7,954 nt of DNA from Campylobacterales bacterium (GCA_019752775.1 JAIELU010000166.1:1-7954), one strand, 5' to 3'. Counted from the first letter of the stretch, positions 1 through 7,238 are shown. The notes: generated by a model from the sequence alone, not told the origin. Numbers and translations are program-made.

Positions 1-1750
1 CTTTTTTTAATTTAAAATTAAAATATATAAAAATAGCTAACAATAAAATAAATGGAATTACAATTTTCCCTATAAATAAAAAATCAATATTTTTTGGATA
101 AAAAATAAATTGGTAATTATTTAAAATAGTATTTTTCTCTTCTTGAGAAAATCTATTTATTGCACTATTTAGAATATTCAATAAAGGACTATTTTTTTTT
201 GCAACTTCTAAATAAATATTTAGTTTATGAGTTAATAAAGTATTTATTTTTATATTATTTAGATTATTTTTATCAATTTTATGAGAAATAGTGTACAGAT
301 TATCAATTAAAGCAAATATATTATTTTTTTCCAATTGTAAAATTGCATCATTTGTATTTTCAATTTCTACAAAATCTATATTTGGATATTCTTTTTGTAA
401 AGTTGAAATAATCTCTAGATTTTTTACTACTCCTATTTTTATTTTTTCTAAAGTTGATAAATTTTGAATAAAATTTTTATCATTTTTTGTTGCAAGTACA
501 ATAGGAATTTGCCCAATAGGTTCACTTAATAAATAATCAGGTTTATTCTTCTTTTCAAAACCATATACAAATTTTGTTTTGATAGAATCTGAGAAAATAT
601 TAAATATAGTATCATTCATTGTTTCTTCAATATTGAGTGGTTTTGATAATTTTTGTGAAATTAAATTCCAGAAATCAATTTCCATACCAGTTAATTTATT
701 TGTTAATTTAAAAACAAAAGGAATATTATTAGTTTCTACTAAAAGTGTAAAATGATTATTTTCCAAGTATTTTAATTCATTCTCATTTAGTAAAATATTC
801 ATTTTATTTAAAATTATTGAGTTTGTATCGAAATTAGTATTTTGTTTATTAAGTCCTAAAAAATTATAAAATCTTTTTATTTCATCTATCGTTTTAGGAT
901 TAATCTCTCCTAGTTTTCCTTTTTCAATTTTTGATAATTTTTTTAGTACATTTCCTTCATATATTAAAGAATCTAAACTTTTATTTTGCGTATTATATTT
1001 TTCATGGATTAATTTAGCAGTTTCTTCGATATTATTAAAAGCATATTCCCAACCTTTTAAAGAGGCTTTGTTAAAGTTCTGAACACGAGAAGGATTATTT
1101 AATAACTCTTTTTGTGAGGTATAAAGAATACCTTCATAAAAATCAAAACTATAATCATCAGGATTTAATATATTATATTCAATATTTTTTTTATCAAGAA
1201 TATATGCTTCATTTGATAAAAAACAAGCCATTGCATCTGTTTTTTTATTTATTAAATCATTTATATTAAATGAATGATTTTGGATAATAAGTTCATCTAA
1301 TTTAATACCTTGAGAAATAATCATTGAATTAATTGATGCAGAAGTTACTGCATCATTTGTAATCATAACTCTTTTATTTTTCAAATCTCTAGGATTTTTG
1401 ATATTTGATTCTTTTAAACTAATAAGAACTAAGGGTGAAGATTGGTAAATACTTGATAATAAAACTAAATCATTACCATTAAATTTATCTACGATTAAAG
1501 AAGATTTTCCAACACCATATGAGGCATCTTGAGTCATTATATCTTTTACATTATTGGAATTATCATTAATTTCTTTAATATCAACATCTAATGCAACATC
1601 ATTGTAATAACCTTTTTCTTTAGCAACATAATAACCAGCAAACTGGAATTGATGTATCCAATTTAAATAAAGAGTAACTTTATTATGCGTTTGAGCGCTT
1701 AGATTTATAACAATTAGTAGAAATAAGATAATTAATTTTTTTATTAGCAT
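1..1750 (-). CDS. Dual periplasmic-binding-domain transmembrane sensor (NMT1/THI5-like), 3' part beyond the window
   Basis: An open frame of 583 codons runs off the left edge without a stop, so the gene is partial. The ATG at 1748-1750 is preceded by an in-frame TAG four codons upstream, so this start is well bounded. Residues 1-19 form a signal peptide (MLIKK, hydrophobic run, LSA before QTH). Residues 25-230 resemble the NMT1/THI5 family: the stretch LNWIHQFQFAGYYVAKEKGY near residues 29-48 is typical of such domains at the head of hybrid sensors. Residues about 315-550 look like a second, degenerate SBP_bac_3-type domain of the BvgS-like kind (ENELKYLENNHFTLLVE, then PFVF and GMEIDFWNLIS). 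Residues about 554-577 form a membrane helix, followed by a basic stretch at the edge. In known proteins with this layout a PAS, histidine kinase or GGDEF domain follows; that part cannot be seen here. The ligand is unknown. A plain transporter binding protein is unlikely because of the second domain and the C-terminal helix. Confidence 0.85.
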   Translation of the reverse strand, partial: MLIKKLIILFLLIVINLSAQTHNKVTLYLNWIHQFQFAGYYVAKEKGYYNDVALDVDIKEINDNSNNVKDIMTQDASYGVGKSSLIVDKFNGNDLVLLSSIYQSSPLVLISLKESNIKNPRDLKNKRVMITNDAVTSASINSMIISQGIKLDELIIQNHSFNINDLINKKTDAMACFLSNEAYILDKKNIEYNILNPDDYSFDFYEGILYTSQKELLNNPSRVQNFNKASLKGWEYAFNNIEETAKLIHEKYNTQNKSLDSLIYEGNVLKKLSKIEKGKLGEINPKTIDEIKRFYNFLGLNKQNTNFDTNSIILNKMNILLNENELKYLENNHFTLLVETNNIPFVFKLTNKLTGMEIDFWNLISQKLSKPLNIEETMNDTIFNIFSDSIKTKFVYGFEKKNKPDYLLSEPIGQIPIVLATKNDKNFIQNLSTLEKIKIGVVKNLEIISTLQKEYPNIDFVEIENTNDAILQLEKNNIFALIDNLYTISHKIDKNNLNNIKINTLLTHKLNIYLEVAKKNSPLLNILNSAINRFSQEEKNTILNNYQFIFYPKNIDFLFIGKIVIPFILLLAIFIYFNFKLKK

Positions 1751-1770
1751 ATATAGATTCTACAATATTA

Positions 1771-1776
1771 ATTATA
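1771..1776 (-). promoter_or_regulatory. Possible -10 box for the sensor gene
   Basis: The 42-nt gap between fbpC and the sensor gene reads, on the minus strand, as an all-AT stretch containing a perfect TATAAT about 20 nt before the ATG, preceded by T-rich sequence. The best -35 at 17-nt spacing (TTACTA) is poor, but Campylobacterota promoters often lack a clear -35. No GC-rich hairpin with a T-run is present, so read-through from fbpC is also likely. In DNA this rich in A and T, a TATAAT by chance is quite possible. Confidence 0.3.
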
Positions 1777-1792
1777 AAAATAATATTTTAAA

Positions 1793-2734
1793 TTAGTAAA
1801 TTGAAAAATTTAAAATTTCACCATCAAAATCATATTTAATTGTTTGATTAACCTGAAGATTATCATTGAAACTATGAACTAATAATTCTTGGTTATTTGA
1901 AAGTATAAGTACTTCATAAAAGCTTCCATAAAATACAATATTTTTTATAATTGCTTCATATTTTCCATTTTCACAAATCTGAATATGTTCAGGTCGAATA
2001 TATGAATTTTTAGAGATTTTAGTCATTTTTCCCAAAAAATTTGCACAATACAAATCAGCTGGATGATGATAAATATCTTTTGCAGTTCCCACTTGTAGAA
2101 TATCTCCACCACTTATAATCGCAATTCTATCTGATAAATAAAAAGCATCTTCTTTATCGTGAGTTATAAATAAAGCAGTAATTCCAAATAATTTTATCAT
2201 CTCTTTTAGTTCAACTCTTAAATGAGCTCTTAATTCTGTATCAATATTACTTAGAGGTTCATCCAAAAGTAAGATTTTTGGTTTAGTAATAATTGCTCTT
2301 GCTAGTGCGACCCTTTGTTGTTGACCACCACTTAATTCGTGAGGAAATTTGTTTTCTTGACCTTTTAATTTTGTTTTTTCTAAAACTTCTTCTAAATCAG
2401 CCTTTGAAGCATCATTTCCAAAAGTAATATTTGAAGCAATACTCAAATGAGGAAGTAGTGCATAGTTTTGAAAAACAACAGCAATTCCTCTATCTTTTGG
2501 TTGAAGATTTGTATCTTTTGAAAAAACTTCTTTTTCATCAATAATAATTTGCCCTTTATCAGGAGTTTCAAGACCTGCAATCATTCTTAGAAAAGTTGTT
2601 TTTCCACTTCCACTTTTCCCAAGTATTGTAAAAATTTCACCTTCATTTATAAATAAATTAATATCATTTGCAACACAGATGTTACCTTTACAAAATACTT
2701 TTCTTAAATTTTTTATATCTACAATTTTTTTCAT
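1793..2734 (-). CDS. fbpC: Ferric iron ABC transporter, ATP-binding protein FbpC
   Basis: This is the cytoplasmic ATPase that would drive Fe(III) import through the FbpB permease. All nucleotide-binding motifs are intact in the 313-residue product: Walker A GKSGSGKTT (39-47), Q-loop Q89 in FQNYALLPH, signature LSGGQQQR (134-141), Walker B ILLLDEP (154-160), D-loop SNID and H-loop His192. The region from about 240 to the end (SYIRPEHIQI and the following strands) is a TOBE-type regulatory domain, short compared with the roughly 350-residue proteins common in this family. The ATG overlaps the fbpB stop as ATGA, so translation is probably coupled; only a weak GAGAAG stands upstream. The DYGTV- and KELPATLILRP-containing permease next door and the FutA-like binding protein support iron rather than sulfate, molybdate or polyamine as substrate. 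Metal choice between Fe(III) and Fe(II) cannot be read from this subunit. Confidence 0.95.
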   Translation of the reverse strand: MKKIVDIKNLRKVFCKGNICVANDINLFINEGEIFTILGKSGSGKTTFLRMIAGLETPDKGQIIIDEKEVFSKDTNLQPKDRGIAVVFQNYALLPHLSIASNITFGNDASKADLEEVLEKTKLKGQENKFPHELSGGQQQRVALARAIITKPKILLLDEPLSNIDTELRAHLRVELKEMIKLFGITALFITHDKEDAFYLSDRIAIISGGDILQVGTAKDIYHHPADLYCANFLGKMTKISKNSYIRPEHIQICENGKYEAIIKNIVFYGSFYEVLILSNNQELLVHSFNDNLQVNQTIKYDFDGEILNFSIY

Positions 2735-4299
2735 ATTTTTCTTCTCACAAATCTTGAATTGAGTAACATAACTGCTATAGCAGTTGTTAGGATTAAAACT
2801 AAAGATGGAAAACCAACTTTATAAAGCATTTCATTACTTGCTAGTTCATATATTCTTATAGCTAAAGTGTCAAAATTAAATGGTCTTAATATTAAAGTTG
2901 CAGGTAACTCTTTTGCAATATCTATATAAAGAATTAAAAAACCACTAATAATATATGGTTTCATTAAAGGCAAATATACTTTAAAAATATTATTAGCTTC
3001 ACTTTTCCCAAATATTTTTGTTGCATCATCAATACTTGTATCAATTTTGCTAAAACCATTTTCAATAGAACCAATACTTGAAGCAAAATATCTCGTTGCA
3101 TAAGCAAAAATTACCATAAAAAAAGTCCCACTAAATAATATAAATCCTAATGATTTATCAATAAAACTACTTAATATTAATAATCCAACACCAATAACTG
3201 CTCCTGGAATTGAATATCCTAAAATTGATAGCTTGTGGGTAATATTTCCTATTTTTGATGGATAAAATCTAAGCATATAAATCATTATGAAAGATAATAT
3301 TATTATGATTATTGAAGATATGATATTTAAAGTCAAAGTATTAAATAAGTAATCAAATGTATTAAAATCTAAGGTATTAATATCTAATATAAACCAATAA
3401 ATCAAAACTCCCGTTGGAACAAACAAAGTAAAAGTTGAAATAATAAATGATATTACAAAAGCTAAAAGATTATATTTACCTTTTAGTTTGATTTTTGGAG
3501 ATTTTTTTCTACTATGTGTTGAGCTTACAAATCTATATTTTTTTCTTATCAATGATTCTGTCCATAAAATACCAAATACAAAAACAAGTAAAATAATTGC
3601 CACATTTATAGCTTGTGCTAAATCTCCATATCCAAACCAACTTTTAAATATTCCAACACTAAAAGTTTCAATACCAAAATATAAAACCGTACCATAATCA
3701 CTTAGTGTTTCCATCATTGCCAAGATACTTCCTGCAAAAATCGCAGGATATGAAAGTGGTAGATAAACTCTAAAAAAAGCTTTTATTGGATTTATTTGTT
3801 GTAGAGAAACTAATTCACATACAGTTGAAGAGATTGAGCCAAAAGAAACTCTCGCTAAAACATAAACATAAGGGAACATTGCAATTGCAAAGATAAATAT
3901 AGCACCATACATATTTAGAATATCAAATCTAACACCTGTATTTCCTACAATATCTGACAAAATTCCCCTATATTCAAAAAAACCAACATATGTATAACCT
4001 AAAATATAAGCAGGATATGCAAGTGGTAAAACAAAAGTAATAGCAAAAAATTTAGCTCCTAAGTACTCAAATCTCGCACTTAAATATGAAGTAATGGTTC
4101 CTAATATAAGTACTAAAGTAAAAGTTCCAAAAATAAGTAATGATGTATTTTTTGTATATTCTATTAGGGCATTACTTTTTAAGAAGTTAAAATTAAAACT
4201 GCCTTCTATTAAAAAATATATTATAAGTGATAGTATAGGCAGTGCAATACTTAGCCCAATAATTGGGGCTAAGTAGTATTTGAATTTGTTTATTTCCAA
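2731..4299 (-). CDS. fbpB: Ferric iron ABC transporter, fused double-domain permease FbpB
   Basis: This 522-residue inner-membrane protein carries two BPD_transp_1 permease domains in one chain, as is usual for FbpB/FutB, and about 12 hydrophobic segments. The first domain has its coupling (EAA) loop near 163-195 (LVSLQQINPIKAFFRVYLPL) followed by METLSDYGTVLYFG. The second has its loop near 423-452 (DDATKIFGK through VYLPLMKPYI) followed by KELPATLILRPFNFDTLA (463-480), a hallmark of iron permeases. A basic linker at about 252-276 joins the halves. The start is a TTG: an in-frame TGA lies only three codons upstream (TGA AGG AAA TTG), and no ATG, GTG or other TTG follows for a long way, so the assignment is nearly forced. 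The start lies inside the end of fbpA (10-nt overlap), which suggests translational coupling. A perfect 10-bp inverted repeat sits just inside the coding sequence. Confidence 0.94.
   Translation of the reverse strand: MEINKFKYYLAPIIGLSIALPILSLIIYFLIEGSFNFNFLKSNALIEYTKNTSLLIFGTFTLVLILGTITSYLSARFEYLGAKFFAITFVLPLAYPAYILGYTYVGFFEYRGILSDIVGNTGVRFDILNMYGAIFIFAIAMFPYVYVLARVSFGSISSTVCELVSLQQINPIKAFFRVYLPLSYPAIFAGSILAMMETLSDYGTVLYFGIETFSVGIFKSWFGYGDLAQAINVAIILLVFVFGILWTESLIRKKYRFVSSTHSRKKSPKIKLKGKYNLLAFVISFIISTFTLFVPTGVLIYWFILDINTLDFNTFDYLFNTLTLNIISSIIIIILSFIMIYMLRFYPSKIGNITHKLSILGYSIPGAVIGVGLLILSSFIDKSLGFILFSGTFFMVIFAYATRYFASSIGSIENGFSKIDTSIDDATKIFGKSEANNIFKVYLPLMKPYIISGFLILYIDIAKELPATLILRPFNFDTLAIRIYELASNEMLYKVGFPSLVLILTTAIAVMLLNSRFVRRKI
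4248..4275 (-). other. Perfect 10-bp inverted repeat (mRNA hairpin) at the start of fbpB
   Basis: Arms TACTTAGCCC and GGGCTAAGTA (4248-4257 and 4266-4275 on the plus strand) are exact reverse complements around an 8-nt loop. In the fbp transcript this would form a hairpin about 20 nt after the fbpB start codon. It contains five G:C pairs, unusual in a region with so little G and C. No T-run follows in the direction of transcription, so it does not look like an intrinsic terminator. It could protect the 3' end of a processed fbpA message or dampen fbpB translation; both are inference. Confidence 0.6.
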
Positions 4300-5297
4300 T
4301 TTCCTTCAGTTGCAATTTCAACTGCTTTTTTAGTATTTTTTCCAATTTCATTTAATGCAATATTGTCTTCTTTAAATGTTCCCCAAGCAACAACTGTTCC
4401 AGAAGCTTTAACTTTTGGATTAACAGGATATTCATGATTTCCTTCAGCAAAGATAGCCTGTGCTTCAGATGAACTTAAAAACTCTATTAGTTTAATAGCA
4501 TTTTCCTTATTTTTTGCATGAAGAGTAACACCTGCCCCTGAAATATTTATATGTGTTCCAGTTGTTTTTTGTGCAGGGAAAAATATTTTTACACTATTTG
4601 CAATATCAATATCTTTTTGGTCTTTCCCATTTAACATAACACCTAAATAATAAGTATTAACTATTGCAATATCCGCATCACCTGCAGCTACTGCTCTAAT
4701 TTGATCTCTATCACTTCCTTTTGGGTCATAAGAAAAATTAGCTACTAAACCTTTTGTAAATTCTAAAGCTTTAGTTTCACCATGGTTTGCAATTATTGAT
4801 GCTAATAAAGATTTATTATAAGCATTTGTAGATGATCTTGTAATTACTTTCCCTTTAAATTTAGCATCAGTAAGAGATAAATAATCACTTAAATCAGCTG
4901 GATTAACTTTTGCTGGGTTATAAACAAAAACTCTGGCTCTTTTTGTAAGTCCAAACCACTCTTTTTTATCATCTCTTAAATGATATGGGATATTTTCTTC
5001 TAAAGTTTTTGATTCGACTGTTTGTAAAAGTTTTCTATCTTTTGCTTCATAAAGATTTCCAATATCTGCAGTTATCAGAATATCAGCTGGAGTATTAGCA
5101 CCCTCAATTGCTAATTTTGAAACAAGTTCTTCTGCTTTTGCAGTTACAACATTTACTTTTATTCCAGTTTTTTCTTCAAAAGTTTTGAATAATAACTTAT
5201 CTGAATCATAATGTCTATGAGAATAAACATTTACTTCCCCTGAAGCAAATAAAGATGAAGCTAAAACAATAGCTCCTAATGCTAATTTTTTTATCAT
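4290..5297 (-). CDS. fbpA: Periplasmic ferric-iron-binding protein FbpA (cFbpA/FutA class)
   Basis: This 335-residue protein would capture Fe(III) in the periplasm and deliver it to FbpB/FbpC. Residues 1-19 are a signal peptide (MIKK, hydrophobic core, SLFA then SGEV). The mature part begins with EVNVYSHRHYDSD, typical of the FutA/cFbpA branch of family 1 solute-binding proteins. By comparison with Campylobacter cFbpA, likely iron ligands are His29 and Tyr30 in this motif, Tyr160 in SSTNAYNKS, and the adjacent pair Tyr216-Tyr217 in NTYYLG; all are present, so the protein looks functional. The ATG at 5295-5297 has a good ribosome site, AAAGGA, seven bases upstream. It is the first gene of the minus-strand operon and lies behind a Fur-box-like element. 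The stop codon lies within the beginning of fbpB. The substrate is confidently iron at family level; whether free Fe(III) or a chelate is bound is unknown. Confidence 0.96.
   Translation of the reverse strand: MIKKLALGAIVLASSLFASGEVNVYSHRHYDSDKLLFKTFEEKTGIKVNVVTAKAEELVSKLAIEGANTPADILITADIGNLYEAKDRKLLQTVESKTLEENIPYHLRDDKKEWFGLTKRARVFVYNPAKVNPADLSDYLSLTDAKFKGKVITRSSTNAYNKSLLASIIANHGETKALEFTKGLVANFSYDPKGSDRDQIRAVAAGDADIAIVNTYYLGVMLNGKDQKDIDIANSVKIFFPAQKTTGTHINISGAGVTLHAKNKENAIKLIEFLSSSEAQAIFAEGNHEYPVNPKVKASGTVVAWGTFKEDNIALNEIGKNTKKAVEIATEGNWK
4302..4307 (-). promoter_or_regulatory. Shine-Dalgarno-like GAAGGA unusually close to the fbpB TTG
   Basis: On the minus strand GAAGGA lies inside the last codons of fbpA, leaving only AA before the TTG start, much closer than the usual 5-9 nt. 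It would be well placed for the ATA three codons in, but AUA is a very rare start. Coupled re-initiation by ribosomes finishing fbpA is the more likely way this site works. Confidence 0.4.
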
Positions 5298-5304
5298 CGA
5301 AGAT

Positions 5305-5310
5305 TCCTTT
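5305..5310 (-). promoter_or_regulatory. Ribosome binding site of fbpA
   Basis: The minus strand reads AAAGGA seven bases before the ATG of fbpA. It is well spaced and stronger than those of the downstream genes, which fits high synthesis of the binding protein relative to the permease. Confidence 0.7.
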
Positions 5311-5360
5311 TTCTGTTTTGCAAAATTTAATTATTGAATAGTAATATTTTTATTCTTTAA

Positions 5361-5389
5361 ATAATCTTAATACTAAGAATGATTATCAA
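5361..5389 (-). promoter_or_regulatory. Predicted sigma-70 promoter of the fbpABC operon
   Basis: On the minus strand TTGATA (5389-5384) and GATTAT (5366-5361) are separated by 17 bases, giving five of six matches to the -35 consensus and four of six to the -10. The fbpA start codon is about 60 bases downstream. The -35 element lies within the Fur-box-like sequence, the classic layout for repression by steric exclusion. The assignment is from sequence matches only. Confidence 0.5.
5374..5388 (-). promoter_or_regulatory. Fur box upstream of fbpA
   Basis: Read on the minus strand, TGATAATCATTCTTA matches the 7-1-7 Fur consensus TGATAAT-N-ATTATCA at 12 of 14 defined positions, with the first half-site perfect. 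It overlaps the predicted -35 element of fbpA. Fur with Fe(II) would block transcription of the iron importer when iron is sufficient. The neighbouring plus-strand promoter lies about 40 bp away, so Fur spreading could in principle touch it too. Confidence 0.75.
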
Positions 5390-5424
5390 GTTAATAATAA
5401 TTTAAGATAAACAAATTTTATTAT

Positions 5425-5433
5425 TGTTATAAT
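5425..5433 (+). promoter_or_regulatory. Extended -10 promoter of the pabA operon
   Basis: TGT followed directly by a perfect TATAAT (5428-5433) forms an extended -10 element, preceded by T-rich sequence. No good -35 is seen at normal spacing. The predicted start of transcription near 5440 would give a leader of only about 25 bases. Confidence 0.6.
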
Positions 5434-5448
5434 ACAAAACTTAAAAAA

Positions 5449-5455
5449 AAGGAAA
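5449..5455 (+). promoter_or_regulatory. Ribosome binding site of pabA
   Basis: AAGGAAA, at the end of an A-rich run, has its GGA ten bases before the ATG at 5464. It is the only clear Shine-Dalgarno sequence in the plus-strand operon. Confidence 0.6.
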
Positions 5456-5463
5456 TAATATAT

Positions 5464-6033
5464 ATGATTTTAATGATTGATAACTACGACTCTTTTACAT
5501 ATAATATAGTTCAATATTGCCTAGAATTAGGAGCTGATTTAAAAATTATAAGAAATGATGAATTAACTTTAAAACAAATAGAAGATTTAAATCCGCAAAA
5601 AATTATCATATCTCCAGGACCAGCAACACCGAATGATGCAGGAGTTTGTTTAGAAGTAATAAAATATTTTGCAGGTAAAAAACCAATATTTGGTATTTGT
5701 TTAGGACATCAAGCAATTGGTCAAGTTTTTGGAGCAAATGTTGTAAGAGCAAAAAATATGATGCATGGAAAGACTTCTTTAATAAAAGTTGTAAAAGATA
5801 CAAAAATTTTTGAAGATTTACCTAAAGAATTTACCCAAACAAGATACCATTCATTAATAGTAGAAAAAGAAAATCTTCCAGAAGATATTATAGTTACTTC
5901 GTTTAGTGATGATGATGGTGAAATAATGTCTTTAGAAATAAAAGATAAGCAAATATACGGTGTACAGTTTCATCCTGAATCAATAATGAGTGAGCATGGA
6001 TATAAAATCATAAATAATTTCTTAAAATTATAA
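5464..6033 (+). CDS. pabA: Aminodeoxychorismate/anthranilate synthase glutamine amidotransferase subunit (PabA/TrpG)
   Basis: This 189-residue cytoplasmic protein is a complete class I glutamine amidotransferase that hydrolyses glutamine and hands ammonia to a chorismate-using partner: PabB for folate (4-amino-4-deoxychorismate) or TrpE for tryptophan (anthranilate). It opens with MILMIDNYDSFTYN, has the oxyanion-loop SPGP at 50-53, the nucleophile Cys79 in GICLGHQ, MHGK at 100-103, RYHSL at 127-131, and the catalytic His170 and Glu172 in FHPES. The length is normal for a stand-alone subunit. No trp gene or pabB lies nearby, so the pabA name is a preference, not a proof; dual-use subunits are known in several bacteria. 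It is first in a plus-strand unit, five bases before a membrane protein gene. The alternative start at Met4 is less likely given family N-termini. Confidence 0.93.
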   Translation: MILMIDNYDSFTYNIVQYCLELGADLKIIRNDELTLKQIEDLNPQKIIISPGPATPNDAGVCLEVIKYFAGKKPIFGICLGHQAIGQVFGANVVRAKNMMHGKTSLIKVVKDTKIFEDLPKEFTQTRYHSLIVEKENLPEDIIVTSFSDDDGEIMSLEIKDKQIYGVQFHPESIMSEHGYKIINNFLKL

Positions 6034-6038
6034 ATAAA

Positions 6039-7238
6039 ATGATAACAAACAACAAATATAAATACTATTTTTATTCATCATTATTAGTTCTAACATTTAT
6101 ATTGTTGTTAAAAGCTACTTATACTCTTAGTATTTCATATAAAGAAGCTTTAAATGTATTTGTAAATAATTCAGTATTATCTTTGATTACAAATATATCA
6201 ATTTATATTTTAGGGCAAAATGATTTAGCATTACGATTACCTTTTATCTTATTTTATACTTTTAGCATAATTATTATGTATAAAATTACCGAAAATTATT
6301 TTAGATATGAAAAAGATAGATATATTTCTATTATTGTATTTATGCTTCTTCCTGGAGTTTTAAGTGCTTCTTTGCTTGTTAATAGTGCAATTGTCGTAAC
6401 TTTTTTTACTTTATTATATTTGTATTATTATCATAAATATAATAAACATTCATATTTATTATTATTACTTTTTTTATTTATAGATAACTCTTTTGCTATT
6501 TTATACCTAGCTTTATTTTTTTATTCTTTAAAAAATAAAGATACAAAACTTTTGTATGTCTCTTTAATTTTGTTTACACTTTCAATGTATATATATGGAT
6601 TTTCAACAGGTGGTAAACCAAGAGGATTTTTAGTAGATACATTTGGTATTTATGCAACAATATTTTCACCATTTCTTTTTTTGTATTTTATATATACAAT
6701 GTACCGAAGTTGGATAAAAAATGATACAACTTTAATATGGTATATTTCAATTACTGCATTACTTTTGTCTATGCTATTTTCTTTTAGACAAAGAATTTAT
6801 ATTGAAGACTTTGCACCTTTTGTTGTAATTTCTTTACCTTATATGTTAAAAACATTTTTTCATGCATATCGTGTTAGATTAAAAGAGTTTAGAACAAAGT
6901 ACAATATTTTGGCTTTCCTTGTGATTTTTATGTTATCACTAAATGTAATTTTAACTTTTGTAAATAAACCTTTATATTTAATTCTTCCAAATCCTAATAA
7001 ACACTTTGTATATCAATATCATTTTATTAAAGAGTTAGTAGCAGAACTTAATAAAAGAAATATACATTCAGTTGTTACAGATGATTATGAATTAGCTTTA
7101 AGATTGAAATTCTATCATATTGAAAGAGGAGAAGATTATTTCTTGACTTTAAAGAATTATGATTATCCAAGTGAAAGAATAAGTATAAAATACTATGGAA
7201 AAGAAGTTTTTGTAGCTTATTTAATAAAAATAAAATGA
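6039..7238 (+). CDS. Multi-pass membrane protein, short GT-C/PMT_2-like (GT39/ArnT-type) glycosyltransferase candidate
   Basis: The 399-residue product has about nine to ten hydrophobic segments (roughly 11-30, 66-84, 93-115, 118-132, 137-160, 170-190, 203-222, 231-247, 258-272 and 289-308) and a soluble C-terminal part from about 310, probably periplasmic. The stretch GQNDLALRLPFILFYTFSII (59-78) is the best clue: it resembles the region after the first loop in PMT_2/ArnT-like enzymes, which move sugars from polyprenyl phosphate to acceptors on the outer face of the membrane. In those enzymes the first loop carries an acidic catalytic motif (often DEA); here the corresponding place may be KEA with Glu36. 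The protein is shorter than typical ArnT proteins (about 550). It starts five bases after pabA without a Shine-Dalgarno sequence, so coupled translation is likely. Donor and acceptor are unknown, and a non-enzymatic role is possible. Confidence 0.6.
   Translation: MITNNKYKYYFYSSLLVLTFILLLKATYTLSISYKEALNVFVNNSVLSLITNISIYILGQNDLALRLPFILFYTFSIIIMYKITENYFRYEKDRYISIIVFMLLPGVLSASLLVNSAIVVTFFTLLYLYYYHKYNKHSYLLLLLFLFIDNSFAILYLALFFYSLKNKDTKLLYVSLILFTLSMYIYGFSTGGKPRGFLVDTFGIYATIFSPFLFLYFIYTMYRSWIKNDTTLIWYISITALLLSMLFSFRQRIYIEDFAPFVVISLPYMLKTFFHAYRVRLKEFRTKYNILAFLVIFMLSLNVILTFVNKPLYLILPNPNKHFVYQYHFIKELVAELNKRNIHSVVTDDYELALRLKFYHIERGEDYFLTLKNYDYPSERISIKYYGKEVFVAYLIKIK

Noticed and set aside
1755..1785. 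AT-only inverted repeat between fbpC and the sensor gene as a terminator
   Set aside because: AATATTA/TAATATT pairs with no G:C, so the hairpin would be very weak; it is not a credible intrinsic terminator.
3488..4276. Plus-strand ORFs of 60-69 codons antisense to fbpB
   Set aside because: They lie wholly antisense to a well-supported permease gene, have no ribosome sites and encode compositionally biased peptides; they are shadows of fbpB.
5316..5325. Palindrome TTTTGCAAAA just upstream of the fbpA ribosome site
   Set aside because: Ten bases, mostly A and T, with no recognised regulator motif; expected by chance in such DNA.
5393..5426. Imperfect inverted repeat (AATAATAA with TTATTATT) between the divergent promoters
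   Set aside because: Low-complexity A/T repeats pair easily by chance; the arms are interrupted and no known operator is matched.
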